Source: Nocardiaceae bacterium (GTDB lineage Bacteria; Actinomycetota; Actinomycetes; Mycobacteriales; Mycobacteriaceae). Taken from it: 64,000 nucleotides of DNA. Positions 15,023 through 24,111 of the stretch are shown here, in pieces; within the stretch, counting starts at the first letter, position 1; every line of letters starts with the position of its first letter. A program made the position numbers and the translations under genes. The DNA is taken from the NCBI GenBank assembly GCA_021372355.1, contig JAJFUQ010000041.1:1-64000 (forward strand), in the 5' to 3' direction. A model generated the notes under the pieces. The model was not told the origin of the DNA. It saw only the letters and a list, made by a program, of their open reading frames with translations, and did no database searches.

Positions 15023-16377
15023 TTCAGTGCCGCGCGCAGCGTCCTAGCCTCGATCACCCGAATGCCGGAGGGAATTTCCTCCGGCATTCGTGCTACCAAG
15101 GCCTGTTTGTAGCCCAAGCGCACCGCTGCGGTCAGACGCTTTTCGATGTGCACGACCGGGCGCAGTTCGCCGGTCAGTCCGACTTCGCCGATCGCGACCA
15201 TGTCGGTCGGTACCGGGGTTCCGGTGACCGCGGACGCGATCGCCATGGCCACTGCGAGGTCCGCGGCCGGTTCGGTGATCTTGATTCCGCCGACTGTTGC
15301 CGCGTAGATCTCCTTGGCGCCGACCTTGATGCCGCAGCGTTGTTCGAGAACCGCGAGAACCATGGCGGCCCGGTTGTAGTCGAGGCCGCTCACGGTACGG
15401 CGGGGAAGGGGCCCGTTGGGGCTCGCGGCGAGCGCCTGCACCTCGGCGAGCATCGCGCGATTGCCTTCGAGCGTTGCGGTGATCGCAGTGCCGGAAACCA
15501 GTTCGTCGGCAATCACTCCGCCGCGATGGGCGATGAACAACCCGGACGGGTCGCTGATGCCGAAGATGCCTTTCTCGGACATCTCGAAGCAACCGACCTC
15601 TTCGGTCGAGCCGAAGCGGTTCTTCACCGCGCGAATCATGCGCAGGGCCGTGTAGCGGTCGCCCTCGAAATTCAGGACGACGTCCACGAGGTGCTCGAGG
15701 GTTCGGGGACCGGCAATTGCCCCTTCTTTGGTGACGTGGCCAACCAATAGGACAGTGCAGCCGACGCGTTTGGCGAAGCCGGTGAGCGCGAGGGTGGTCG
15801 AGCGGACTTGGTTGACTCCGCCCGGCACGCCTTCGACGTCGGCGCCGGTGACCGTCTGGATCGAGTCGACAACGAGCAACGATGGCTTCAGGACCTCGGC
15901 CTGGGCCAAAACGTTCGTGAGGTCGTTGTCGGCGGCCAGATAGACACGCTCGTGGACCGAGTTGGTGCGGTCAGCACGCCGGCGAACCTGGCCCGCCGTC
16001 TCCTCACCGGTGACGTACAGCGCAACGTTGTGGGGCGCGGAGAGCGCCCACTTGTGGACGACCTCGAGGAGCAGGGTCGACTTGCCGACGCCGGGTTCGC
16101 CCGCGAGGAGAATGACTGCGCCGGGGACCAGTCCACCCCCGAGAACGCGATCTAGTTCGGTGATTCCCGTCGGCCGCGAGTGAGCGATGTGGGCGTCGAC
16201 TTCAGTCAGGGGAGCGGCCGCTGCCCCACTGAACGAAGTCAGCGGGGCAGCGTACCGAACTTCCTCGATCGAACCCCATTCACCACAGTCCGGACAGCGG
16301 CCGAGCCACTTCGGAACCTGGTGCTGGCAGGCCGCACATCGATACGGAATCTTGGCGGCGCGCTTGGCATTCGTCAC
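15019..16377 (-). CDS. radA: DNA repair protein RadA (Sms)
   Basis: A 452-residue RadA: a zinc finger (YRCAACQHQVPKWLGRCPDC, residues about 12-31), a RecA-like ATPase with Walker A GEPGVGKST (about 92-100), the RadA-specific KNRFGS motif (about 258), and a C-terminal Lon-protease-like domain. RadA is a branch-migration helicase acting in recombination. It starts at GTG 16377. It lies in its usual neighbourhood (lpqE before it) but disA, normally next to it, is absent. A 13-bp perfect hairpin is built into its last codons. Confidence 0.93.
   Translation of the reverse strand: MTNAKRAAKIPYRCAACQHQVPKWLGRCPDCGEWGSIEEVRYAAPLTSFSGAAAAPLTEVDAHIAHSRPTGITELDRVLGGGLVPGAVILLAGEPGVGKSTLLLEVVHKWALSAPHNVALYVTGEETAGQVRRRADRTNSVHERVYLAADNDLTNVLAQAEVLKPSLLVVDSIQTVTGADVEGVPGGVNQVRSTTLALTGFAKRVGCTVLLVGHVTKEGAIAGPRTLEHLVDVVLNFEGDRYTALRMIRAVKNRFGSTEEVGCFEMSEKGIFGISDPSGLFIAHRGGVIADELVSGTAITATLEGNRAMLAEVQALAASPNGPLPRRTVSGLDYNRAAMVLAVLEQRCGIKVGAKEIYAATVGGIKITEPAADLAVAMAIASAVTGTPVPTDMVAIGEVGLTGELRPVVHIEKRLTAAVRLGYKQALVARMPEEIPSGIRVIEARTLRAALN
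15059..15090. terminator. Perfect hairpin inside the 3' end of radA, likely bidirectional terminator
   Basis: Arms 15059-15071 and 15078-15090 (CGAATGCCGGAGG and its exact complement) enclose a 6-base loop. The two convergent genes overlap at their stop codons, leaving no intergenic room, so this hairpin within radA codons for ARMPEEIPSGIRV could end the plus-strand transcript 37 bases past its stop. There is no T-run, so factor-independent action is uncertain. Confidence 0.5.
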
Positions 16378-16413
16378 CCCGGCAGCATAGGTGCCGGGTA
16401 CGACAAGTTGGTG

Positions 16414-16989
16414 TTAGTGACCTTCGCCCTCGGCGGCCGGGGCGGGCGCAGCCGGTGCGGTGTAGCGCTGTTGGCCCTCGGAGTCGATCGGGGTCGGGAC
16501 CTTGATCGTCTTTCCGTTCGAGAACAGGAAGGTCACGTCGTAGTTCGGGCCCTGCGCGAGCTTCTTCTTCAGGTCCTTGAGCTTGACGGTGATGAGCGTC
16601 TGGCCCTGCACGGTCGGGGCGCCGGCGACGTCCGACTTCAGCGTGGCGAGCGGCGGGATCGGCTTGACGTCACCGATCTCGACCGAACCCGCGACATCGC
16701 TGTTGATCCCGGTGAGGGTCAGCGTCTCCGACGGGCTCGAGTTGACGAGGACGAACGCCAGGAGCGCCTCGCCGCCGGTGTCGTTGTTGTACTCGCCGGA
16801 CGGAGCCAGGATGCGAACGTTCCGCAGGTCGACGGTGTTGTCCGTCGCCGAGCTGCCGTTGACTGCGGCCTGCTGGCTCGCGGTCTGCGAGATCTGGCCC
16901 GCACCGCAGCCGGTCAGGAGAAGGGCACCAGCGGCGAATGCGGCAGCGGCAACGGCGACTCGACGGTTGACGTCTTTCCGGGCGATCAC
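16414..16989 (-). CDS. lpqE: LpqE-like lipoprotein
   Basis: A lipoprotein of about 191 residues in the place of M. tuberculosis LpqE (Rv3584). Signal: RRVAVAAAAFAAGALLLTGC, with the lipidated Cys in LLLTGC. The mature part carries a beta-rich domain (ILAPSGEYNNDTGGEALLAFVLVN) and a Pro/Ala C-terminus ending GEGH. I prefer the GTG at 16989, with GGAGGA 4 bases upstream; an ATG at 17001 is an alternative and contains that same site in its codons. Two palindromic sites upstream (17036-17069) suggest specific repression. The biochemical role is not established. Confidence 0.8.
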   Translation of the reverse strand: MIARKDVNRRVAVAAAAFAAGALLLTGCGAGQISQTASQQAAVNGSSATDNTVDLRNVRILAPSGEYNNDTGGEALLAFVLVNSSPSETLTLTGINSDVAGSVEIGDVKPIPPLATLKSDVAGAPTVQGQTLITVKLKDLKKKLAQGPNYDVTFLFSNGKTIKVPTPIDSEGQQRYTAPAAPAPAAEGEGH

Positions 16990-17035
16990 AGGTTCCTCCA
17001 TCGGAGTCCAACAAGACTGCAAAAAGGTTGGTTCA

Positions 17036-17069
17036 ACTACGCAGCGTAGTCTGCACTACCGAGCGTAGT
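17036..17069. promoter_or_regulatory. Two palindromic operators upstream of lpqE
   Basis: ACTACGCAGCGTAGT (17036-17050) is a perfect palindrome around its central base, and ACTACCGAGCGTAGT (17055-17069) is a near copy 19 bp further on. They lie 47-80 bases upstream of the lpqE start. The ACTAC...GTAGT form recalls operators of BlaI/CopY-type repressors, but I cannot name the regulator. Confidence 0.6.
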
Positions 17070-17174
17070 CGTCAGTCAGAGAGTAGGCCGCGCCGGTACC
17101 CGAAGCGGTCAATTCGTCAAGGATTTGATGCGTTGCTAAACATTGAGATCAAGTAGCCATCTACTGGCCGTTAG

Positions 17175-17786
<612 letters not shown>

Positions 17787-17798
17787 CCGGCGCCACAA

Positions 17799-18458
17799 AT
17801 GAAGATTGTTGCGATAGTCCCTGCCGCCGGGCAGGGACTTCGTCTTGGGGAAAGCATTCCCAAAGCCTTCGTTCGTGTGGGATCCCGCACGATGCTCGAA
17901 CTCTCGGTCCGCGCTTTGCTGGACTCCGGCGTCGTCGACCAGGTGGTCGTCAGTGTGCCCGCCGAACTGCTCGATGAAGCCGCTGCGCTGGTGCCGGAGG
18001 CGACCGTCGTCACCGGTGGCGCGGAGCGCGCAGACTCGGTGCGCGCAGGTGTCGAAACCGCGCCCGACGCTTCGTATTACCTCGTTCATGACGCCGCCCG
18101 TGCGTTGACCCCGCCCAGCCTGATTCGCCGGGTGGTGGATGAGCTGTGCGCGGGACGGCAGGCTGTGGTGCCGGCCCTTCCGGTGGCCGACACGATCAAG
18201 ACGGTCAGCGACCGGGGAGATGTCACGGGCACCTTGGACCGCGCGCAGCTCCGCGCGATTCAGACGCCCCAGGGATTCGAGGCTGAGCTGCTGAAGAAGG
18301 CCTACGAGCCGACGCAACTCGGCGACAAGACAACCGACGACGCCGGGCTCGTCGAGAAGATCGGGGGCACGGTGCGCACCATCGACGGAGATCCGATGGC
18401 ATTCAAGGTGACCACCCAGATGGACCTTCGCATCGCGCGGGCATTGGTGCGCGAGTGA
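17799..18458 (+). CDS. ispD: 2-C-methyl-D-erythritol 4-phosphate cytidylyltransferase IspD
   Basis: A 219-residue IspD, which makes CDP-methylerythritol in the MEP isoprenoid pathway. Motifs: VPAAGQGLRLGESIPKAF (CTP-binding loop), VHDAARALTPP, QTPQGFE and TDDAGLVE. It lies in the usual carD-ispD-ispF block and ends 94 bases before ispF; that gap holds a purine-rich tandem repeat. Confidence 0.95.
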   Translation: MKIVAIVPAAGQGLRLGESIPKAFVRVGSRTMLELSVRALLDSGVVDQVVVSVPAELLDEAAALVPEATVVTGGAERADSVRAGVETAPDASYYLVHDAARALTPPSLIRRVVDELCAGRQAVVPALPVADTIKTVSDRGDVTGTLDRAQLRAIQTPQGFEAELLKKAYEPTQLGDKTTDDAGLVEKIGGTVRTIDGDPMAFKVTTQMDLRIARALVRE

Positions 18459-18480
18459 GCGAGAGGAGTCCGGGAGCATC

Positions 18481-18541
18481 GCAGCGAGTACCGGAGCGCA
18501 GCGAGGAACGCAGCGAGGAGCGGACCGGACGACGTAGCGAA
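18481..18541 (+). repeat. Imperfect tandem GCAGCGAG repeat between ispD and ispF
   Basis: GCAGCGAG occurs at 18481-18488, 18498-18505 and 18510-18517, with a variant GTAGCGAA at 18534-18541, separated by GC-rich spacers such as ACCGGAGC and GAACC-like stretches. It occupies most of the ispD-ispF gap, immediately upstream of the ispF ribosome binding site GGAGG. Similar purine-rich repeats recur between genes in some actinobacterial genomes; the role is unknown. Confidence 0.6.
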
Positions 18542-18552
18542 CCGGAGGCGCA

Positions 18553-19029
18553 ATGAGGGTCGGTATCGGCACGGATGTGCATCCGATCGAGACGGGGCGC
18601 CCCTGCTGGATCGCCGGAATTCACTTCCCGGAATCGGACGGATGCGCCGGTCACTCCGACGGGGACGTCGCGTCCCACGCGCTGTGCGATGCATTGCTGT
18701 CGGCCGCAGGGCTCGGTGATGTCGGTGCGGTGTTCGGCGTGGACCGTCCGGAGTGGGCCGGCGTGACCGGTGTCGCGATGCTCACAGAAGTGCGCAGACT
18801 CCTCGCCGAAGAGGGACTGTCCGTCGTCAATGCGGCCGTTCAGGTGATCGGAAATCGGCCCAAGATCGGGCCGCGCCGGGCGGAAGCACAGCAGGTCCTG
18901 TCAGAGGTCCTCGGAGCGCCGGTATCGGTTTCCGGCACGACGACCGATGGACTCGGACTCACCGGGCGCGGTGAGGGCATCGCTGCAGTGGCGACGGCGC
19001 TGCTATCTGCCGGTACGATCTACCAGTGA
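18553..19029 (+). CDS. ispF: 2-C-methyl-D-erythritol 2,4-cyclodiphosphate synthase IspF
   Basis: A 158-residue IspF with the metal ligands in GTDVHPI (Asp, His) and [20 protein letters not shown], plus the CDP-binding [15 protein letters not shown]. It catalyses the cyclisation step of the MEP pathway as a trimer. GGAGG lies 4 bases before the ATG. The stop overlaps the GTG of cysS by 4 bases, indicating translational coupling. Confidence 0.95.
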   Translation: MRVGIGTDVHPIETGRPCWIAGIHFPESDGCAGHSDGDVASHALCDALLSAAGLGDVGAVFGVDRPEWAGVTGVAMLTEVRRLLAEEGLSVVNAAVQVIGNRPKIGPRRAEAQQVLSEVLGAPVSVSGTTTDGLGLTGRGEGIAAVATALLSAGTIYQ

Positions 19030-20420
19030 CTTTGCGCCTGTTCGACACCAACTCTCGATCGCTGCGGGAATTCGTTCCCGTGCAGCCGGGTCATGTGTCG
19101 ATCTATCTGTGTGGCGCCACAGTGCAGGGTGAACCGCATATCGGGCATCTCCGGAGCGGCGTCGCGTTCGACGTCCTGCGTCGTTGGCTGCTTGCGCAGG
19201 GCAACGACGTCGCGTTCATCCGCAATGTCACCGACATCGACGACAAGATCCTCAACAAGGCCGCAGACGCCGGTCGACCGTGGTGGGAATGGGCCGCGAC
19301 CTATGAGCGCGCCTTCTCGCGCGCCTACGACGTGCTGGGCGTGATGCCCCCGTCGTACGAGCCGCGAGCGACGGGTTTCATTCCGCAGATGATCCAGTAC
19401 ATGCAGGAGATCATCGACAACGGGCACGGCTATGCGTCCGAAGGCAACGTCTACTACGACGTCCGCAGCAACGCCGATTACGGCCACCTGTCCGGGCAGA
19501 AGCTCGACGACGTTCACCAGGGCGAGAGCGCGGGCGAGGGCAAGCGCGACCCGGCCGACTTCACGATGTGGAAGGCCGCCAAGCCGGGGGAGCCGTTCTG
19601 GGAGACGCCGTGGGGCCCAGGCCGCCCGGGCTGGCACCTCGAGTGCTCCGCTATGGCGCGTACCTACCTCGGTCGAGTGTTCGATATTCACTGCGGTGGC
19701 CTCGATCTCGTGTTCCCGCATCACGAGAACGAGATCGCGCAGGCGCACGGTGCCGGCGACGAATTCGCGCGCTACTGGCTGCACAACGGCTGGGTCACCA
19801 TGGGCGGCGAGAAGATGTCGAAGTCCCTGGGCAACGTGCTGTCCGTGCCGAACGTGCTCAAGCGCGTGCGCCCGCAGGAGCTGCGGTTCTACCTCGGCAG
19901 CGCGCACTACCGCTCGATGCTGGAGTACTCCGACGCCGCGCTTGAAATGGCCGCGAAGTCGTACCAGGGCCTCGAGACCTTTGTACGGAAGGTCGCCGAC
20001 CGGGCCGGTGAGGTCAAGGTCGGTTCCTGGACCGAGGCGTTCGCCGAGGCGATCGAAGACGATCTCGCGGTGCCGAAGGCGCTTGCCGAGATTCATGGCC
20101 AGGTGCGCGAAGGCAATAAGGCGCTCGACGCCGGACGTCTCGACGACGCCGCGGAGATCGCCGAGTCGGTGCGCGGCATGCTCGCCGTCCTCGGTGTCGA
20201 CCCGCTCGACCCGCAATGGGCGGTCGATGGGGGAGCCGCCGATCAAGCGATGTCCGCGCTCGACGTTCTCGTCTCGGCCGAGCTCGAACGCCGTACTGCG
20301 GCCAAGGCGGAAAAGAACTGGGCAGTCGCCGATGAGATTCGGAATCGACTGACCCGTGCTGGAATCGAAGTAACCGACACACCGGCTGGTCCGGAATGGT
20401 CGCTCAGGAAGGACCACTGA
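19026..20420 (+). CDS. cysS: Cysteinyl-tRNA synthetase
   Basis: A 464-residue class I synthetase. Motifs: [19 protein letters not shown] (zinc Cys and HIGH), the zinc ligands in GWHLECSAM and HHENEIAQ, and KMSKS in [11 protein letters not shown]. It charges tRNA-Cys. The GTG start overlaps the ispF stop; the TGA stop shares one base with the ATG of the methyltransferase gene downstream. The mycothiol homologue MshC is excluded by the order and the full-length anticodon-binding C-terminus, together with the carD-isp neighbourhood. Confidence 0.95.
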   Translation: MTLRLFDTNSRSLREFVPVQPGHVSIYLCGATVQGEPHIGHLRSGVAFDVLRRWLLAQGNDVAFIRNVTDIDDKILNKAADAGRPWWEWAATYERAFSRAYDVLGVMPPSYEPRATGFIPQMIQYMQEIIDNGHGYASEGNVYYDVRSNADYGHLSGQKLDDVHQGESAGEGKRDPADFTMWKAAKPGEPFWETPWGPGRPGWHLECSAMARTYLGRVFDIHCGGLDLVFPHHENEIAQAHGAGDEFARYWLHNGWVTMGGEKMSKSLGNVLSVPNVLKRVRPQELRFYLGSAHYRSMLEYSDAALEMAAKSYQGLETFVRKVADRAGEVKVGSWTEAFAEAIEDDLAVPKALAEIHGQVREGNKALDAGRLDDAAEIAESVRGMLAVLGVDPLDPQWAVDGGAADQAMSALDVLVSAELERRTAAKAEKNWAVADEIRNRLTRAGIEVTDTPAGPEWSLRKDH

Positions 20421-21379
20421 TGGCCGGCAATTCCTCACGTAGGGGCGCGGTCCGCAAGACCGGGACGAAGAAGGGCTCTGTCGTCGGCTCCGGCGGACAG
20501 CGTCGACGCGGCCTCGAGGGCCGCGGCGCGACTCCGAAGGCCGAAGAGCGGCCGCATCACCCCGCTGCGCGCAAGGCCAAGGTCGTTGCGAAGAAGGTCG
20601 ATGCGCGCAAGAAGTTCATCGCGAAGAAGCTCGAAGACGGCCCGGAGATGGTTCTCGGCCGGAACCCGGTCCTCGAGTGCCTCCGCGCCAAGATCCCCGC
20701 AATGGCGCTCTACGTGCAGATCGGTGCCGAGCCGGACGAGCGGGTCACCGAGGCTGTGCAGATCGCCGCCAATCGCGGCCTTGCGGTGCTCGAGGCCCAA
20801 AAGCCCGAACTCGACCGCATGAGCTCGAACGGGATGCACCAGGGCATCGCCCTGCAGGTGCCGCCGTACGAGTACGCGCACCCGGAGGACCTGCTTCGTG
20901 CTGCCCGCGAGTCGGGTGAGCCGGCTCTGATCGTCGCGCTCGACAACATCTCCGACCCGCGCAACCTGGGTGCGGTCATCCGCTCGGTCGCCGCGTTCGG
21001 CGGCCACGGCGTGGTCATCCCGCAGCGTCGTAGCGCCTCGGTGACCGCGGTCGCGTGGCGGACGTCGGCGGGTGCGGCCGCGCGCCTGAAAGTGGCGAAG
21101 GCGACGAACCTCACCCGGACCCTGAAGGAGTTCGCGGACGCGGGTCTGCAGATCGTCGGACTCGATGCGGACAGCGACGTGACCCTTGACGAGTACGACG
21201 GCACGACGGGCGTTGTCGTCGTGGTCGGTTCCGAGGGCAAGGGCCTTTCCCGACTCGTCCGAGAGACATGCGACAGCATTCTCAGCATTCCGATGGCCGG
21301 TCGCGTCGAATCGCTCAACGCGTCGGTGGCGGCGGGCGTTGTACTTGCGGAAGTCGCGCGTCAGCGTCGGCTGAGATGA
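20420..21379 (+). CDS. rlmB: 23S rRNA 2'-O-ribose methyltransferase, TrmH/SpoU family (RlmB-like)
   Basis: A 319-residue SPOUT methyltransferase. After a very basic, Lys/Arg/Ala-rich tail of about 70 residues (probably RNA-binding) comes the substrate-binding L30e-like domain ([14 protein letters not shown]) and the knotted domain with the three SpoU motifs: [36 protein letters not shown] and [20 protein letters not shown]. It should methylate G2251 of 23S rRNA. It corresponds by position to Rv3579c. The start ATG at 20420 is coupled to cysS (TGATG). Confidence 0.93.
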   Translation: MAGNSSRRGAVRKTGTKKGSVVGSGGQRRRGLEGRGATPKAEERPHHPAARKAKVVAKKVDARKKFIAKKLEDGPEMVLGRNPVLECLRAKIPAMALYVQIGAEPDERVTEAVQIAANRGLAVLEAQKPELDRMSSNGMHQGIALQVPPYEYAHPEDLLRAARESGEPALIVALDNISDPRNLGAVIRSVAAFGGHGVVIPQRRSASVTAVAWRTSAGAAARLKVAKATNLTRTLKEFADAGLQIVGLDADSDVTLDEYDGTTGVVVVVGSEGKGLSRLVRETCDSILSIPMAGRVESLNASVAAGVVLAEVARQRRLR

Positions 21380-21386
21380 TCCTCCG

Positions 21387-21881
21387 TCAACCGAGCTTGA
21401 GCTGACCGTCGGCAAGGTTCGCCGAAACCGTTTGACCGTCCGAGGTCCGCGCAATGAGCCAGACACCCGAGAGGTTCGAATTCGGAACGGTCTGGTCCTC
21501 GGCCTTCGCCTCCAAACCGTCGCGGTAACTGAACAATGCGTCGTCGCCATCGAGGAAGGTGACGCCGGCGGGCAGTTCGAAATTGGACACTGGAGCCTTG
21601 TCCTTGTAGAGCGTCACGCGGGGGCAGGCGGATGTCGCGGAATCGGACACACGCACCAACTCCCACACCACCGGGGTCGACCCCTCGACGGTTACCGTGC
21701 GCGGGTTTCCGCAGGTCGGCGTGACGGGCGCGGCAGTCGTGGTCGTCGACTCGGCGCTTGCGGAACTGGACTTCTCTGGGCTCGAGTGATTCCAGGCATC
21801 CACTCCGACGAGAACAACCACCGCTGCGGCCGCGAATCCACCAAGCGCGACCTTTCCGGCGACAGACGTCGACTCGGTCAT
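21387..21881 (-). CDS. Membrane-anchored exported protein of unknown function
   Basis: A 164-residue protein with one N-terminal membrane span (about 9-28, VALGGFAAAAVVVLVGV), a Ser/Thr-rich linker (SSSASAESTTTTAAP) and an outer domain with two cysteines (TCGNPRT, SACPRV) that may pair. I do not recognise the domain. The ATG at 21881 is preceded by AGAGGTGG; an in-frame GTG 9 bases earlier is possible. It converges on rlmB with a 7-base gap. Confidence 0.65.
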   Translation of the reverse strand: MTESTSVAGKVALGGFAAAAVVVLVGVDAWNHSSPEKSSSASAESTTTTAAPVTPTCGNPRTVTVEGSTPVVWELVRVSDSATSACPRVTLYKDKAPVSNFELPAGVTFLDGDDALFSYRDGLEAKAEDQTVPNSNLSGVWLIARTSDGQTVSANLADGQLKLG

Positions 21882-21973
21882 CAGATCCACCTCTCGTTGA
21901 GCAACGTGAGGATTGTCGCGTGCGATCGACCTTCGTGCGGCCTAAACACCACGGCTTTTCGGTTAAGGCCTGA

Positions 21974-23140
21974 TCAAGACTGCGAACCCGGCGCGAGACT
22001 GCGGATCGCACGAGACAGATGGTCCAGCTTTCCGATCGAGATCACGGGAACGTCGCCGACCTGGCGGCGACCTGCGCGAGCGCCGGTGCGCACGCGCAAG
22101 ACAAAGGTCGTGACGCCGGAGGGCAGGCGGGAGCGGGCGACCTTGAGCTGTGACGGGGTCACCTGCGATCCGGTGATGATCGTGATGATGGAGGCTCGGA
22201 AACTTGCCTTCGCCACGTCGCGGGCGAGGTCCACAACGCTGGTTGGTCGGTTCGTACGTTCAACCGACGCGAACTCGTCGAGGAGCGGGTTGCGCGAGAG
22301 TGCGGACAGCCGACGGTCGTTGGTAACGACCGTCAGTTCGCGACCGTAGGACAGTGCATGAACACCCAGCGAGGCCGCGACAGACACGGCGAGCTCGAAC
22401 TCCGCGCTCGAGGCATATTCGTCGGCAGTCGAGAGCCCGACCGCGAGATGCCAACGGCGCGTCTCCTCGTGCTCGCGAACCGTAAGGCGTCCGGTACGAG
22501 CCGTGGACCGCCAGTGAACCGACCTCGGGTCGTCGCCGGGAATGTAGTCGCGCAGGCCATGGAACGCCACCGTGGAGTCCGAGATCCGGCCCGTGGGGTC
22601 ACCATCCATGTCACGCAGAAAGCCGGCGGCCACCGGGTCGAGGCGTGTCGTATGTGGGTGCACGATGACCTGCGTCGGCTCGCTCAGGAACGTCTCGCTG
22701 CTCAAGATGCCGATCGGGTCTCTCCGTAGGATACGAGCCGGTCCGATTGTGATGACGCCGCGACGATCGGTCGGGATCGGAAGTTGGCGCGTAGCGCGGC
22801 GCCTGCGCCCGCGCACGGAGTGCGTCGCGATTGTCTGTCCGGAACCGTCGGTGACCGGCAATTCCACGCGGCTCGAGAGCAGTGGAATGCGGCTGCGGGC
22901 GTGCACCGACACCGTGGTCGGCTCGCCCAGGGACACCCGCGATCGGACGACAGACGTAGACACCTGCGGAGCCGGGACTCCGAACAGAAAGAGCAGACAG
23001 ATTGCCAAGGCAGCGAGAACGGTGATCCCGGCCGTCGCCAATTCCGACCAGGACAACGCCAGACCGAGGATGAGGCACACGGCCCCGATCAGCCCCAGCG
23101 AAGCTGCGAGCGGTGCGTTGAAGGCTTTCGACCAGCTCAT
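21974..23140 (-). CDS. DUF58 domain membrane protein
   Basis: A 388-residue protein with two N-terminal membrane spans (about 12-55) and a C-terminal DUF58/vWA-like domain. The DUF58 signature FHGLRDYIPGDDPRSVHWRS is at about residues 194-213, followed by GRLTVREHE. DUF58 proteins are encoded beside MoxR ATPases and transglutaminase-like membrane proteins, as here, and are thought to act in envelope processes or complex assembly. It starts 5 bases after the MoxR stop, so it is the third gene of a TgpA-MoxR-DUF58 set read in order TgpA-like, MoxR, DUF58. Confidence 0.88.
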   Translation of the reverse strand: MSWSKAFNAPLAASLGLIGAVCLILGLALSWSELATAGITVLAALAICLLFLFGVPAPQVSTSVVRSRVSLGEPTTVSVHARSRIPLLSSRVELPVTDGSGQTIATHSVRGRRRRATRQLPIPTDRRGVITIGPARILRRDPIGILSSETFLSEPTQVIVHPHTTRLDPVAAGFLRDMDGDPTGRISDSTVAFHGLRDYIPGDDPRSVHWRSTARTGRLTVREHEETRRWHLAVGLSTADEYASSAEFELAVSVAASLGVHALSYGRELTVVTNDRRLSALSRNPLLDEFASVERTNRPTSVVDLARDVAKASFRASIITIITGSQVTPSQLKVARSRLPSGVTTFVLRVRTGARAGRRQVGDVPVISIGKLDHLSRAIRSLAPGSQS

Positions 23141-23145
23141 GATGA

Positions 23146-24111
23146 CTAAGCGCGTTCCTTCGGCACCGGAACTTGAGTGAGGACGTGTCCGAGAACCGAC
23201 TGCGCGGTGACGCCTTCGAATTCAACCTCCGGGTGCAAGATCAGGCGGTGGGCCCAAACCGGCCCGACAAGGGCCTTCACGTCGTCGGGGATCAGGTAGT
23301 GACGGCCTTGGGCGGCGGCTAGCACCCGTGCCGCGCGGACCAGGGCCACGCCTCCGCGCACGCTCACTCCGACGCGAGTCTCGGCCGCCGAACGGGTCGC
23401 CTCGGCGAGCCGGGCAATGTATTCCAGCACTGACGGTTCGAGGTGAACGGTCGCGGCGAGTTCGGCCATCTTCACTGCTTCGGCAGCCGAGATGACGGGC
23501 CTTATGGCTGCCGACCGGTCGCGAATTGCCGCGCCGGACAGGATGTCGACGGTTGCAGCGATGTCGGGGAATCCGATCGAGGTTTTGATCAGGAACCGGT
23601 CGAGCTGAGCCTCCGGAAGGGGATACGTGCCAGCCTGCTCGATCGGGTTTTGCGTTGCGATGACCATGAACGGCCGCCCGACGTGGTGGGCTTTGCCATC
23701 GACGGTCACCTGGGACTCTTCCATGACCTCAAGCAGCGCCGATTGCGTCTTTGGGGAGGCACGGTTGATCTCGTCTGCGAGAACGATCGAGGCGAACACC
23801 GGCCCCTTGTGATAGCTGAAGTCACCGGTCTTCTGATTGTAGATCTCGGTGCCGGTAACGTCGCTGGGCAGCAGATCAGGGGTGAACTGGATACGGTTGT
23901 GCGTGCTGTCGACGGTCGCCGCCAGCGCTCGCGCGAGCAGGGTTTTTCCGGTGCCCGGGGTGTCCTCGAGTAGGACATGTCCCTCGGCGAACAGTGCCGT
24001 CAGCACAAGGCGTACAGCGATCGGTTTGCCCAGGACGGCCTGGCTGATGTTCGCCGCCAACTTCTCGAACGTCGCGGCAAATCGCGACGCCTGATCCGGA
24101 GTCATGCTCAC
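23146..24111 (-). CDS. MoxR-family AAA+ ATPase
   Basis: A protein of about 320 residues. Walker A is GTPGTGKTLLARALA (preceded by LLED), Walker B VLADEINRASPKTQSALLEVMEE, sensor 1 FMVIATQNPIEQAGTYPLPEAQLDRF. This is the MoxR pattern; these ATPases remodel or activate partner vWA/DUF58 proteins. I chose the GTG at 24111, with AGAAGGGA 7 bases upstream and a GTGA overlap with the preceding stop; the ATG at 24105 is equally possible. Confidence 0.92.
   Translation of the reverse strand: MSMTPDQASRFAATFEKLAANISQAVLGKPIAVRLVLTALFAEGHVLLEDTPGTGKTLLARALAATVDSTHNRIQFTPDLLPSDVTGTEIYNQKTGDFSYHKGPVFASIVLADEINRASPKTQSALLEVMEESQVTVDGKAHHVGRPFMVIATQNPIEQAGTYPLPEAQLDRFLIKTSIGFPDIAATVDILSGAAIRDRSAAIRPVISAAEAVKMAELAATVHLEPSVLEYIARLAEATRSAAETRVGVSVRGGVALVRAARVLAAAQGRHYLIPDDVKALVGPVWAHRLILHPEVEFEGVTAQSVLGHVLTQVPVPKERA

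Noticed and set aside
19026-20420. cysS considered as mshC (mycothiol ligase)
   Set aside because: Neighbourhood (ispF upstream, rlmB downstream) and a full anticodon-binding C-terminal domain fit CysS.
19020-20438. 472-codon minus-strand frame across cysS
   Set aside because: Mirror frame of cysteinyl-tRNA synthetase; no domain, no ribosome binding site.
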